From Pocillopora verrucosa (Eukaryota; Cnidaria; Anthozoa; Scleractinia; Pocilloporidae), in assembly GCF_036669915.1 (NCBI RefSeq), contig NC_089316.1:23047997-23111996 (forward strand): a DNA stretch of 64,000 nucleotides, given 5' to 3'. Positions 32,567 through 46,400 of the stretch are shown in pieces (within the stretch, counting starts at the first letter, position 1; the number at the start of each line of letters is the position of its first letter). Under the pieces are notes generated by a model. That model worked only from the letters and a program-made list of their open reading frames with translations. It had not been told where the DNA came from and did no database searches. The position numbers were made by a program, and so were the translations under genes.

Positions 32567-35500
32567 ATGAAGAGTGAAACTGAATCCTGCAAAATGGCAA
32601 AAACCCTTTTTATAAGTTGTGCGTTTGGTAAGTATTACCTTTAATTTTTCTGTTAGTTTATCATAAGCAACGAAAGCCAAGCGCTTGACTATCATTTGCA
32701 AAATATTCGACTTATGAACTTCCCGCGACACGCGGGCAAATCTGTTAAAAATTTATTTCATGTTTTGTTTATTAGGTATTCTAATACAGAACGTTCCAAG
32801 CTCTACAGATATATCTTATAGGCTTCCAGATTATCTCCAAAATAAATGGATTTTTAGCATTAGTTTTCAGGCCCCGGTTGTTCAAAGGATGGATAACTTC
32901 TTATCCGCTGGATAAATCGCTATCCAGCGGATAAATTTTACCCATGGCGTCATATCGGTTGTTCAAAGTATGGATAAAGCTATCCACTCGCTATCCAACG
33001 GATAAATTTATACATGGTTAGGCAGGTAGTACATATATGTTATTTGCCGGCTGGGAGGTCCGTATGGTGAAAAACTGAGACCGAGGTCACAGTTTTTCAC
33101 CATACGGACCGACCCTTAGCCGGTAAATAACATATTTATTGTTTTTAAACTTGACGAAATTCTTTCCGAAAGAACCCGAATGACTTATGGCCGTAAATAC
33201 GGCAAGATCTTCCATAAACTGAACAATTTTTGAGTGAGTAAATGGTAGTTAAAATAGAGGTGATGCAAATTTAAGAGAGATCCCTCAGCGAAACATTTTC
33301 ATTTCCGTAACGATAAAGGTGATTTAAAAGGCTTCCAAACAAACTTTGAAACATTATTTTTACAAGTATCTGTCACAATCTGACACCTGTCAATTAGAGA
33401 GCGCGCAAGAAAAAAAAATCGTAGGAACATTTGAAAACCAACAGAACTAGTTTGGCAAGGACTGTCACGACAATGTTTTCTTAAAAATCAGTTAATGATC
33501 TAACGGAAAGTATTATTTACTCTCATCGACCATTCATTCATGTACCAAGATTTACCTCTGTTCATTGAGTAAACGGCGAGGAAAGTAATTGTGAGTAAAT
33601 TCAATTTTTTATTTTGAAGTTGTGAGAGTTTGCTCGTTTGTTTGCTGTAATGGCGTGTTTAACTCTGATCTTTCCTTCACAAAAACTAAATTCGAACGGC
33701 ACACTCCAACGAGACACAAGGGAATTTAATGCAGCTTTTTCTCAATTCCTTCAATTTCTGTTGTGCAATTTAAGGTACAAATGTCCAAATTGAACGGAAT
33801 TGGAAAGACTCACCAGGAGCGTATATTTGTTGTAGAACTTAAATTAAAACTTCGCTCGCTTTTTTTTACTATGAACAAATTGCTCGAGAAAATTCAGATA
33901 TTAAACGAATGAAAGTTCCATCGTTCAGTTTAACAGTAACCAAATACCTCACGTTTCAACTTTCTGGGTACTTTTTGTGAACGATTAAAATTAATTGAAG
34001 ACGGTTTTTAGGCCGCTTGTCAACCAACGTAATGACACTATTGTTTATACAATTTCATTCTGAAACCAATATTATTCTGTCAACCAAAGTGATTTGATAG
34101 AGAGAAAAGGGAGGATTCATAAGTTATTTATCGGCTTGAGGTAGTGACCGACGTGTTTGCTTAAAAATACTGCCCAGCTGGAAAACGAGGTATATTTATG
34201 AAAAAATGACAACGAAAGTTGGGATGTACTCGACGACTCACGAAAGCGTTACCGTGGCCCGTGGGCAGAGATAGGAAAATACAGACCGGGTAAAGAACCA
34301 ATCAGATTGCAAGATTCGTTACCGTGCCCTCTAAAGAAACAATAAAAATTTTTATCCACCGGAAAAAAAAATAATAAAATGGCCGCTCGACAGTTACATC
34401 TTCTCCAGTGTAACTTGCCCGACAATCAAAGTCGTAGAAAGAGAAGAATTTTCCACTGCCAGCTCGATCCCTTAGAGTCTTACACTGACTCTGAATTGAG
34501 ATCCAGGTATCGTTTTGGACGAGAAGCAATACAATATACCGTTGCTGCATATAATTTGTACAAAATGTATGAACCCTTTAATTCATAAGTTTCTGTTAGC
34601 AGTTCTACCATAAAGTGGTATGCAGTTCTTGCAACATTTTCGCAGTTATCACCATGGCAACTGCCTGAACGCTTCGCTATCCGTGCTTTATGCAACAACT
34701 TTTTATCCGCTGGATAACTATCCAATGGATAGTCTTCTTATATACCGGATAAGCTTATCCAGTGGATAAATTTATTCATCCTTTGATCAACCGGGGCCGG
34801 GTGTTTATCTACTTTCTGTTCGATGCAAAATAATTGGAAAAAAGTAAGCCAGAATGGCACATTCGTGTGGCAGTCATTGTAATTTTTAATTTAGGCGTCA
34901 TGGCGGTGTGTCAAACAGCATCAATTAGGATCACGCGACAAAATATTTTTGCTGTTATCCTGTCTTTCGCGCTAAACGGCTTATGAAACCGTCCGCTTTC
35001 AATAATTTTTTTGTAACTTTTTCTTCTGGCGAGCGAACGTTATAACTTGGTTCAACCAGAATTCGAATAAGTTTAAACAGATGCAAAATTTAACAACAGT
35101 TTAACTCGGAGTTTGGATATAATTGGAGTGGTACATGTGTTTTTTCATCTACCTGCCTAAAACATCTGACTCATGTTTTTATTCTGACTTTGAGGCAAAT
35201 TAATAACTTGGTGGACTACTTCCATTCTTTTTTAACGCTGAAACATCATTTGCATCTATTTAGATCGATAAAACGATGATCAGTAGAAGCTGATTAGTTA
35301 AAGCTACGTACAATCATTCATATTTAATGAAAAGTTTTTTTTGAGTTCCAACAAAAAAATGGTGACAAAAAGGAACAAGGGTTCGACCTCACCAGGTTTT
35401 TTTTTTTTTTTTTAGTCCTTCTTACTTACAAAAATTAACATATGAATATGACAGTTAAGAAAAAAACGGACGAGAAAGTAACAAGCATTTAAGATATGTT

Positions 35501-38500
35501 AAAAATTATATAATTATAACTATTAAAAGCAAATTGATATTCATTCGTATCCAATGACACACACCTACACAAACAGTCAAATTTTGGCCTAACATTCTGA
35601 GGCTCTTATAATAGATAGGCGCTACAGTGATATCTTTTGTTTGACACCGGATGCAATGAATTAAAATTGGGTTATCATTGAAGTGTCCCTTCCTGTCACA
35701 TGAAGTAGATTAGGAATTAAAAATTGTCAATTTGTACACAAAAAATAGAACCACTACCGCATCGCGGCTAACAAGGCAAATCTCTATTAAAGTTCAGAAA
35801 TAACGCGCGCTTTCTTTGGTTGATTTTTTGATCGTGGGCATCCACGCTTCTGGAATTTCTATTCCACTATCCCTGTTGATGTTGTTAGGGTGAAGTCTTA
35901 TGTGAATTGTCTCTTTGACCCTGCGATCGATCGAGACATTCGACTCGCCCGTAGCGAGACCTCCGCCGTTTCAGAGCATGCCCACAACAACGGACACAAG
36001 CCACTCTGGAACGAAGTAAAGTTTATTGATCGTGGCCCTTATTACTACACGCACATAAGACTTCACCCTAACAACATCAACAGGGATAGTGGAATAGAAA
36101 TTCCAGAAGCGTGGATGCCCATGATCAAAAAACACAACAACAGGAGAGCCGTGCGACAGCGGACCGCCGAGGGAACAAGTCACTTATCAGCAAGGATCGA
36201 AATGCACCAATCAGAGCTGTTGAAAAACAACTAATCACAGCAGAGCATCATGCTTTATAAGATCACGCATGACCAGTTGACCTCATCGCCTAAAGAAGAC
36301 TAGCAGTATGCAGTCGAAACGTCGCGATCTACATCACACGTGACTACATCGTGAGACAAACGAAAACCTAAGCTTATATTGTTATTCACCGCGATGAATA
36401 ACCACAACCTTTTCTACAAAACATAACTGACATAACAAAAATAGTCAGTGGCATAACTGTCAAAATTCATCATAAATTATGACGGTATCAGAGCGACCAC
36501 GACCATTCTTAGGTTCATTGCAGCTTGCTCATCATGGCGTTCTCCGGTCATTGCAGTGAAGCAAGCCTAAGAAATAACATTAGCCGCCCTTCGAGGGAAC
36601 GAATAAGAGCTTGCTTTGATATCCTTTTGGTTGCGTTGAGTGGAAGTCACAGCAGCCGAGTTTTACGGCTCTGTCCCGAGCAATCTTCATGTTCCTGTGA
36701 ATTCGGCTGTCGTTCATTAATAAAACAGATACCTTAAGCAGTTCGTTTTCTAATTGTCATATGTAAAAATTTTGGTGTTTTAGTGAGTCATAATTCGGCC
36801 GGATTTCACCAAATATTTCAACTTCAGACTGTGCCTGAGGACTGAAAAACCTTAGGGGTGTCAAACCTCCCGAGGTATTCCAGTTTGTGAATTATTGCAA
36901 ATTGTGAACTTTGATGGCTTAACATTTTTAACGGCTTTAAACTAGTTCAACCAGTCAGATTATTCGAACCATTCTAACAAGGATTGTGATTGGCTTATTT
37001 TAGCGTGCTTTATGAGAGTATAGAGCAAGTTGACGGCACTGTTGTTCCCTATCAAGTCTATGTCTGTTTTGAAAATTGAAAGTAACGCGTGGGGAATTTA
37101 ACGGACTCTTTATTACAAAACAAGTAGGGAAACCTTGAATGTGCGCTGTTCTGTAGTAAAGCAGTTAGGAAGTGGCTAAAGCGCTCAAGAAGTGGAGAGA
37201 AACACGACTAGAAATTCTCATCAGTTTATTGTCGTGATTTTCTCAATGTGAATTTCCTTAGATAACCACGAATAACAAACAACTTCAGTCATTTTAATCA
37301 AGAAATTGAATGCGTCAAAGATATACTCTGTAGACGTGCGCCTCCTCCAACTTCGGCAATTGCGATACAAATAGGTGACTCTGATGATATGAAAAGTATA
37401 TTTCCGTGAAAGTAAGAAACTAAATTTATTTTTTACATTCGTACTTCAGCTATCCAGACTTTGATGATGCAATCCGTGAGAGCAGGTAGGGCTGTGATTA
37501 CTTTTGGTATGTAAGTGTGAGCTAAAATAAAATTTGGCCCAAAAAGGGGGAGGTTGTGATTCTGTTACATTGATAAGTCGTTGAATAACATGGAACAAAG
37601 CTGCAGCTAAAACTTTAGAACCGCCACCAAGGTTAATGAGGGTTACTAAGATGAATAAGGTTTGAAATTATACTTTAAGACGAGATAACGAGCTTATTTA
37701 TAGGTGTAAGTGTTAAATGCGTGCGAGCAACCCGGTTTTTCTTTTGTTTCCCAAACGTGAAGGAAATTTACTTTGGTTAATTGATGGACAAAGGCGTAAA
37801 CAAATGCATGAGTTATTGTTGAATATCATGGTATTGCTGCTCAGCATGGACCAATTCCTACCATTATTATATTTTTTTGAAACATAAGCCTGTCTAGACG
37901 TTTATCTCGTGAAACAGCCGGAGTGCGATAGTTGACAACGCAATAGTAGCAGCAGAGCGAAAAAAGAGGGAGGTCTGGACTCGGTGGCGCGACGAACGCG
38001 TTCGATACGCAAGATGACCCAAATTTTTCGATCCACAGCGACTTTCCTGACGTTTACTATCGAGCTTCGTTATAATAATTGAAAACCAGGACCAATCTAT
38101 TGAAATATTGTCTTGCATATTTTTCAGCTATTGGGGAAAACTCTTCCCAGATCAATTATCGAGACCACGTTGAAATATCTTGCACATTAGAATATGACAA
38201 GAAGAGATGGATGCAGAATTGCAATTTCACTGATGGCAAATGCAATCTTAATTGTTCCGTAACCTTCTGCAAGAATGGGCAAAATCGCAATTCCAAGCCC
38301 TGCGAACAGTATTGTAGTCAGACGTATAGCCCATTGGTATATCAATGCATTAAAACGGGACACAGGAAATATCATTTTTAAGACGTGCAAGGCTACAAAA
38401 TTTAACCTTACAATCGGCGAACAGCATTTTTTTAGCAAAAAGACCTGCTATTGTGAAGATTATGAGTGTTATACAGAATGCAACAAGATAAAGTGCACGC

Positions 38501-40343
38501 GAACCTGCAGAGAAAAACAAAACTGGTGAGTGCCTAATCAATCTAACTGGCGATCGAAGCTCTATGTTTAGTAATCGGAAGGCAATATGTGAATTGAAAG
38601 ATTAAACGATGCGTTTCGTGTACAAGTTGGTGGTTCTACAACAATCGTTTAATTAAGCAAAACATGACTATCACCCTAAGGCATACGGCTTTGCTGTGGT
38701 TAATCCAAAAATCTAATTGTCCTGTGATGTATTTATGTAACCATCATTGATTTCTTTATTTATTTTCAAACGTTTGCCTTGAATCGCACCTGGGAAAACT
38801 GTTCTACTTTTCTGAGATAAAATACCACGGAAGTACGTAATCGCAACCGAAAGGAGTAGAGTCGCACCAGTGGGAGGAAATTGCCAGTGTTTTCACACAA
38901 TGAGAACTGAAGTAGACTCGAAACTAGAGCTCATGTTCACAGCTCGGAAGAAAAGATACGCGTCCTGTGGATGAGATTTTCCATAATATAACTGACGACC
39001 ATCCATATCTTAAGCGCAAAGATTTAGAAAGTTCTCTCGTGTTCTCCAAGGTTCACTTACAAGCGTTGACAGTCACCGCTGTGATTTCTTTTGTTTAATT
39101 TGACTCTTTTCAAATCTGCCTGCCCCACCCAAGCACTAAGATGCTTTTGATGTTTTCTACGATTTCAAATTAATCTTTTTTTTAATTGCAAAAATTATAG
39201 CCGCGCTTGGAAATTTTCTTCGACGATAGGTTTCAACCGTAAAGTAAACATAATTTGGAAAACTTGTCCCAAGTGCGACCCTTCCCTCACATATCAAATT
39301 TCTTAGAGTGTTACGGCTTAAAAAAACCGTTGTAACACGAAAACTAAATACGGTAGAAAGATAGAGTCACGTTTCACTTACTTTTCACTAAGGTTGTTAT
39401 AATGAGTAAACAATTCGAGTTTCACTTTGCGTTGTGCGTTTCTGTTTGCTTGACTGAAAACATGCACAGTAGTTTTTTAACCTGTAAACTTAAATTCAAG
39501 CAAAGAAGTTTCTAGTGGTCATTACAACAGAAGATCAGATAGATGCTTGCTTTTATGTGAATCCTCTCACAACTGACATATTTCAAAGCCTGGACAAGGA
39601 GCTTCCTGATCATTTTCTCTCGTTATGCCTTAATTAACAAATCCATCAAATTATTCAAATAAAAACGCTGAATCAAATATTTTCCACAAAGACGATGTCG
39701 GTTAAGCTAAAAAAATTTAAAAAAGGGCAGTAAATCGGAAACAGTTCGAGACGAAATAAGAAATGAATACGTCATATTCGGTGGTTTGACAATAAATACA
39801 CGCGCAAATTTTGCGATTTACGGGGTATTTTCCAATCCCCATGGAAGCGAGCTGTTATGACAAAAAGTGGGCAAATGTGTACTCATATTATATGTTTAAC
39901 CACTGATTAAGGAATGTTTTTTTTCACTATTATTTCATTTACTAATATTTTTGCATCAAGTTTTCGAAAAACATCGTATAGCCGTATCTGAACATTGATC
40001 TTTCAAGTCGTGTGCGAAAGACCGAAGTAGTGCAAAGAAAACAATAAGAGTGTTTTGCCTAACCAATCAAAAATCGAGTGCATTTAGGAATTTTTAAAGT
40101 TCATAGCGGCCATTTCCTTACGCCGCTTAAAGTCGGCATTCTTGCTCTTACAATGTATTACTAAGGCATTTTTTTTAGTATGAGGTAGTCTTGATTAACA
40201 TTTTCTTTAAAGATTCATCACTTACAACCTCGCCATCGCCGTCGGCGTCGCCGTCGCCGTCGCCGTCGCCCTCGCCCTCGCCCTCGCCCTCGCCCTCGCC
40301 CTCGCCCTCGCCCTCGCCCTCGCCCTCGCCCTCGCCCTCGCCC

Positions 40344-40375
<32 letters not shown>

Positions 40376-40408
40376 GCCCTCGCCCTCGCCGTCGCCGTCC
40401 CCGTCGCC

Positions 40409-40486
<78 letters not shown>

Positions 40487-43400
40487 AGTTCAGCCGCTGG
40501 TATGTTTCCTAAATAGTCATTTAGCGTTTTTATGCATGATCATTTTCAGGATCTTCTCCGTTTACAAATGTGACAGACATTAATTTTTATTTCAGGCAAA
40601 TGAGTATGTTTCAAGATTTGGCGGAATAAATATTACCAAAAGGGCTTCCATACAAGTATGTAATTTTCATAACTTAAAGGCGTTTTAACCTTGATATATG
40701 TTTTTAAACGATAAAAAGTAAATATCTGACCTTTAAGTAGAAACCACCATTAAGCCATATGAGAGAAAATGATGAGGCTTAAAATACAATCCAGGCTCCT
40801 AAAAGAGTTCTTTAGCCAATGAATACCCTGGACACCATTTGGGGCCTCCTGCTAGACTTTTTTCGCGTTCTTAATATTTATTGTACATTTGAGACTGGCT
40901 GGTTAATAACCTGGAAATATTTTATGTGATTGTAGGAGGCTGTAACTGTGTTTGAAGATTTCACCTTCAAAATCAAGAAGGTCACAAAAAACAAGGCCGA
41001 TATAGAAGAGGTTAAAACTCTGCAAAAATCCATCTTTAAGGTGGCAGAGGCCGTCGAAAAATTTGCTCTTAATTATGGCAGGCGACACCTGAATGAAACG
41101 AGTCCTTCAGTAAGGATCATTTTCCCAACAATGGGTGAGATTTCGACCTCTAAACCTGTTTAGTTTCAAAGTATATTTCTCTGTTTTGTACTGACTTGCT
41201 GACTGACCGAATGGGTTGTTATAAGCCCAACCTACATGAAATGTTATCGTTGAATGTCATCGATTCATCTGTTCTTTCAATTTGTTTAATACTTTGATTT
41301 TTTGCGGTGAAGAACGAAATTCAAGGTATTCTTGAACAATCAACAATAGAAAATCAGAATCTTTCAAATTGTGAAACCCTTCTTCTCGCTCTGTTTATTG
41401 AAACTTTTCTTAAATAATAGACTGGTGAGTGACACTTTACTAACTGAAATTGTCAAATCTTACAAATACTTTCCGCATACTTCATACTATACACTGAGCT
41501 CAAAATTTCCCTATCGACTGCGATGCATATATTTGTAAATGCAAGATTTTTAACTGTACTCCTAAAAACTCCCTAATGAACTTTATAGTTCTCCGACCAA
41601 ACGGTTTGAGGAATGAAGTGAGTTTTCACAATTGGGGTCAGTGCAGCACTACTCACTTTTAATCAGTTTTACATTGAAAAAACGTTTTAAAATGGTTGAA
41701 ATTGTCGAATAGTCGTTGAAGGGCAAATAAGATGCAAAAAATACACTTCCATTCAATAAGATTATGACATATTTTGGGTACACCGCAAAACGTAAGTTTG
41801 TGTATATGTGATATTGTAAATTTCACCGTAAGTGCTTTCATTTGTCATTGACTGTTTTTTTTTTCGACAGTTTTGGTCATTCAAAAAGTCTATCGCCAGA
41901 ATGCGAGTGACTTCCACTTTGAGGAACAACAATGGCAAGCGACAATCGATATCGCTTCTTCAAATTTTGAGGACAATGGTTCGTATTAACCAGCGTGTTA
42001 ACTGTACAACTTTTCATTACCTTGGTCTCTCCAATCGAAATTTCTGTATTGAAATAAAGCCTCATAAAAATGTGTACACAGTCTATTTTCTTTAATCATT
42101 CGCCTTCCTTCCAATTTCACATACCTCAGAGCCTGATGAAAATCTCAATTTTGTGGGTTTTTTTAATTTGATTCTTTGGGGTTTTTAAGGATCATTGGTA
42201 GTTGCATTTGTGTACAAGAATCTGCATGAACTACTTCTGACAGATCAAGCCATCACGAGTGAAACAGACAATCAAAGGTGACGTTATTTTCATATTACTC
42301 CACTTCGTTTACCCCCAAAACACATCACACGATAACACACAAGATCTAAGTTCAACTAAACTGAACATACAAAGGCTCCCTGCTTGTCGCTGACCATTCC
42401 ACCTTGCTTAAATCTACCAAAAGTATGTAACATGGCTTCCTTGGTTCTGGTCCATTTTCAGATACAATTTCCTTCATAGGTATCTCAACTCCAGGATAAT
42501 GGCCGTAGCTGTGGACCCCAAACCAGAGAAATTGCGAGAAAATGTCATCCTTAAGTTCAAAAACCTGAAGGTAAAATGAAAATTAGTTGCTATGCGTTGT
42601 TTTGATTTATTCTCACACGATAAAATCTATTTTCAGGTCTTGACAGCAGAAAAGCGCTGTATGTTTTGGAGTGGCTTAAGCAAAAGGTAAAAAAACTACA
42701 AAACACCATTGTAAAGTATATATTCCTTCTCAATTAACTCAACTACGGAGGAGAATGAATACACTTTCTCAGTCAGATACTTTTGTGCAGGTTAACACTT
42801 TCGTGGAAGAGAGGAGGAGAAGTCTGATTGAAATGTTGTCCCAACTAAGACTTCAATGGGGGAAAAAGCGCGAAAAATTATAAAACATTACCTCTTCCCC
42901 AGACAAGAAATAGTTTTGTGCGCCTCGTTAACTTACTTTTTTTCATGTGTGACAGCTTTTCAGAGGAAGGATGCCATGTAATTACATCAAAAAGCAACTC
43001 AGAAGAAACAGTTTGCAGTTGCAATCATTTGACGCATTTTGGCGTCTTAATGGACTACGACGGCAGCACAAAGGCAATCAAATAATTTTTGTCTTACCCA
43101 ATAATTTTATGGGCTCAATTAAGTAACTTAATGTTGTCCTTTCATTTTCTTTTTCTTTTTCTTTTTTTTTTGTAAAGCTAAAGCTACGTACAATCGTTCA
43201 TATTTAATGAAAATTTTTTTTGGAGTTTTCAACAAAAAATTGGTGACAAAAAGGAACAAGTGTTCGACCTCACCGGGTTTTTTTTTTTTTAGTCCTTCTT
43301 ACTTACAAAAATTAACATATGAATATGACAGTTAAAAAAAAAAAACGGACGAGAAAGTAACAAGCATTTAAAATATGTTAAAAATTATATAATTACAACT

Positions 43401-46400
43401 ATTAAAAGCAAATTGATATTCATTCATATCCAATGACACACACCTACACAAACAGTCAAATTTTGGCCTAACATTCTGAGGCTCTTATAATAGATAGGCG
43501 CTACAGTGATATCTTTTGTTTGACACCGAATGCAATGAATTAAAATTGGGTTATCATTGAAGTGTCCCTTCCTGTCACATGTAGTAGATTAGGAATTAAA
43601 AATTGTCAATTTGTACACAAAAAATAGAACCACTACCGCATCGCGGCTAACAAGGCAAATCTCTATTAAAGTTCGGAAATAACGCGCGCTTTCTTTGGTT
43701 GATTTTTTGATCGTGGGCATCCACGCTTCTGGAATTTCTATTCCACTATCCCTGTTGATGCTGTTAGGGTGAAGTCTCATGTGAATTGTCTCTTTGAAAT
43801 TGGAATAGAATTTCCAGAAGCCGTCGCCGTCGCCGTCGCTGTCGCCCGTCGCCATCGCCAGTTCAGCTGCTGGTATGTTTCCTAAATAGTCATTTAGCGT
43901 TTTTATGCATGTTCATTTTCAGGATCTTCTCTGTTTACAAATGTGACAGACATTTTTATTCCAGGCAAAGGATTATGTTTCAAAATTTGGCAGAATAAAT
44001 ATTACCGGAAGGACTTCCATAAAGGTATGTAATTGTCATAACTTTTTTTAACTTGGTAGTATGTTGTCAGACCATAAAAAGTAGATATCTGACCTCTATG
44101 GATAAACAGCCACTAAGCCATATGAGGTGAAAATGATGAGGCTTGCAAAATAATCCAGGCTCCTAAAAGTGTTCTCTAGCCAATGAATACCCTGGACACC
44201 ATTTGGGGCCCCCTACTAGACTTTTTCCGCATTCTTTATATGAATTGTTGAGACTAACTGGTTAATGACCTGGAAATATTTTATGTAATTGTAGGAGGCT
44301 GTAACTGTGTTTGAAGATTTCACCTTAGAAGTCAAGAACGTCACAAAAAACAAGATCAGCATTGAAGAGGTTAAAATACTGAGAAAATCCATCTTTGAGG
44401 TGGCAGAGGCCGTCGAAAAATTTGCTCTTAATTATGGCAGGCGACACCTGAATGAAACGAGTCCTTCAGTAAGGATCATTTTCCCAACAATGGGTGAGAT
44501 TTCGACCTCTAAACCTGTTTAGTTTCAAAGTATATTCCTCTGTTTTGTACTGACTTGCTGACTGACCGAATGGGTTGTTATAAGCCCAACCTACATGAAA
44601 TGTTATCGTTGAATGTCATCGATTCATCTGTTCTTTCAATTTGTTTAATACTTTGATTTTTTGCGATGAAGAACGAAATTCAAGGTATTCTTGAACAATC
44701 AACAATAGAAAATCAGAATCTTTCAAATTGTGAAACCCTTCTTCTCGCTCTGTTTATGAAACTTTTCTTAAATAATAGACTGGTGAGTAACACTTTACTA
44801 ACTGAAATTGTCAAATCTTAGAAATACTTTCCGCATACTTCATACTATACACTGAGCTCAAAATTTGCCTATCGACTGCGATGCATATACTTGTAAATGC
44901 AAGATTTTTAACTGTACTCCTAAAAACTCCCTAATGAACTTTATACTTCTCCGACCAAACGGTTTGAGGAATGAAGTGAGTTTTCACAATTGGGGTCGGT
45001 GCAGCACTACTCACTTTTAATCAGTTTTACATTGAAAAAACGTTTTAAAATGGTTGAAATTGTCGAATAGTCGTTGAAGGGCAAATAAGATGCAAAAAAT
45101 ACACTTCCATTCAATAAGATTATGACATATTTTGGGTACACCGCAAAACGTAAGTTTGTGTATATGTGATATTGTAAATTTCACCGTAAGTGCTTTCATT
45201 TGTCATTGACTGTTTTTTTTTTCGACAGTTTTGGTCATTCAAAAAGTCTATCGCCAGAATGCGAGTGACTTCCACTTTGAGGAACAACAATGGCAAGCGA
45301 CAATCGATATCGCTTCTTCAAATTTTGAGGACAATGGTTCGTATTAACCAGCGTGTTAACTGTACAACTTTTCATTACCTTGGTCTCTCCAATCGAAATT
45401 TCTGTATTGAAATAAAGCCTCATAAAAATGTGTACACAGTCTATTTTCTTTAATCATTCGCCTTCCTTCCAATTTCACATACCTCAGAGCCTGATGAAAA
45501 TCTCAATTTTGTGGGTTTTTTTAATTTGATTCTTTGGGGTTTTTAAGGATCATTGGTAGTTGCATTTGTGTACAAGAATCTGCATGAACTACTTCTGACA
45601 GATCAAGCCATCACGAGTGAAACAGACAATCAAAGGTGACGTTATTTTCATATTACTCCACTTCGTTTACCCCCAAAACACATCACACGATAACACACAA
45701 GATCTAAGTTCAACTAAACTGAACATACAAAGGCTCCCTGCTTGTCGCTGACCATTCCACCTTGCTTAAATCTACCAAAAGTATGTAACATGGCTTCCTT
45801 GGTTCTGGTCCATTTTCAGATACAATTTCCTTCATAGGTATCTCAACTCCAGGATAATGGCCGTAGCTGTGGACCCCAAACCAGAGAAATTGCGAGAAAA
45901 TGTCATCCTTAAGTTCAAAAACCTGAAGGTAAAATGAAAATTAGTTGCTATGCGTTGTTTTGATTTATTCTCACACGATAAAATCTATTTTCAGGTCTTG
46001 ACAGCAGAAAAGCGCTGTATGTTTTGGAGTGGCTTAAGCAAAAGGTAAAAAAACTACAAAACACCATTGTAAAGTATATATTCCTTCTCAATTAACTCAA
46101 CTACGGAGGAGAATGAATACACTTTCTCAGTCAGATACTTTTGTGCAGGTTAACACTTTCGTGGAAGAGAGGAGGAGAAGTCTGATTGAAATGTTGTCCC
46201 AACTAAGACTTCAATGGGGGAAAAAGCGCGAAAAATTATAAAACATTACCTCTTCCCCAGACAAGAAATAGTTTTGTGCGCCTCGTTAACTTACTTTTTT
46301 TCATGTGTGACAGCTTTTCAGAGGAAGGATGCCATGTAATTACATCAAAAAGCAACTCAGAAGAAACAGTTTGCAGTTGCAATCATTTGACGCATTTTGG

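Larger units (their letters stand above)
32870..34798. mobile_element. Harbinger/ISL2EU-like DNA transposon remnant with inverted ends
   Basis: Ends GGCCCCGGTTGTTCAAAGGA and, on the other strand, GGCCCCGGTTGATCAAAGGA. Subterminal palindromic units TATCCGCTGGATAA / TATCCACTGGATAA occur at both ends. An ORF at 34379-34588 reads [20 protein letters not shown], resembling the start of Harbinger-type (DDE_Tnp_4) transposases (usually ..EL..RYRF.R..I..). The catalytic part is absent. The family call is tentative. Located in unit B's first intron. Confidence 0.6.
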
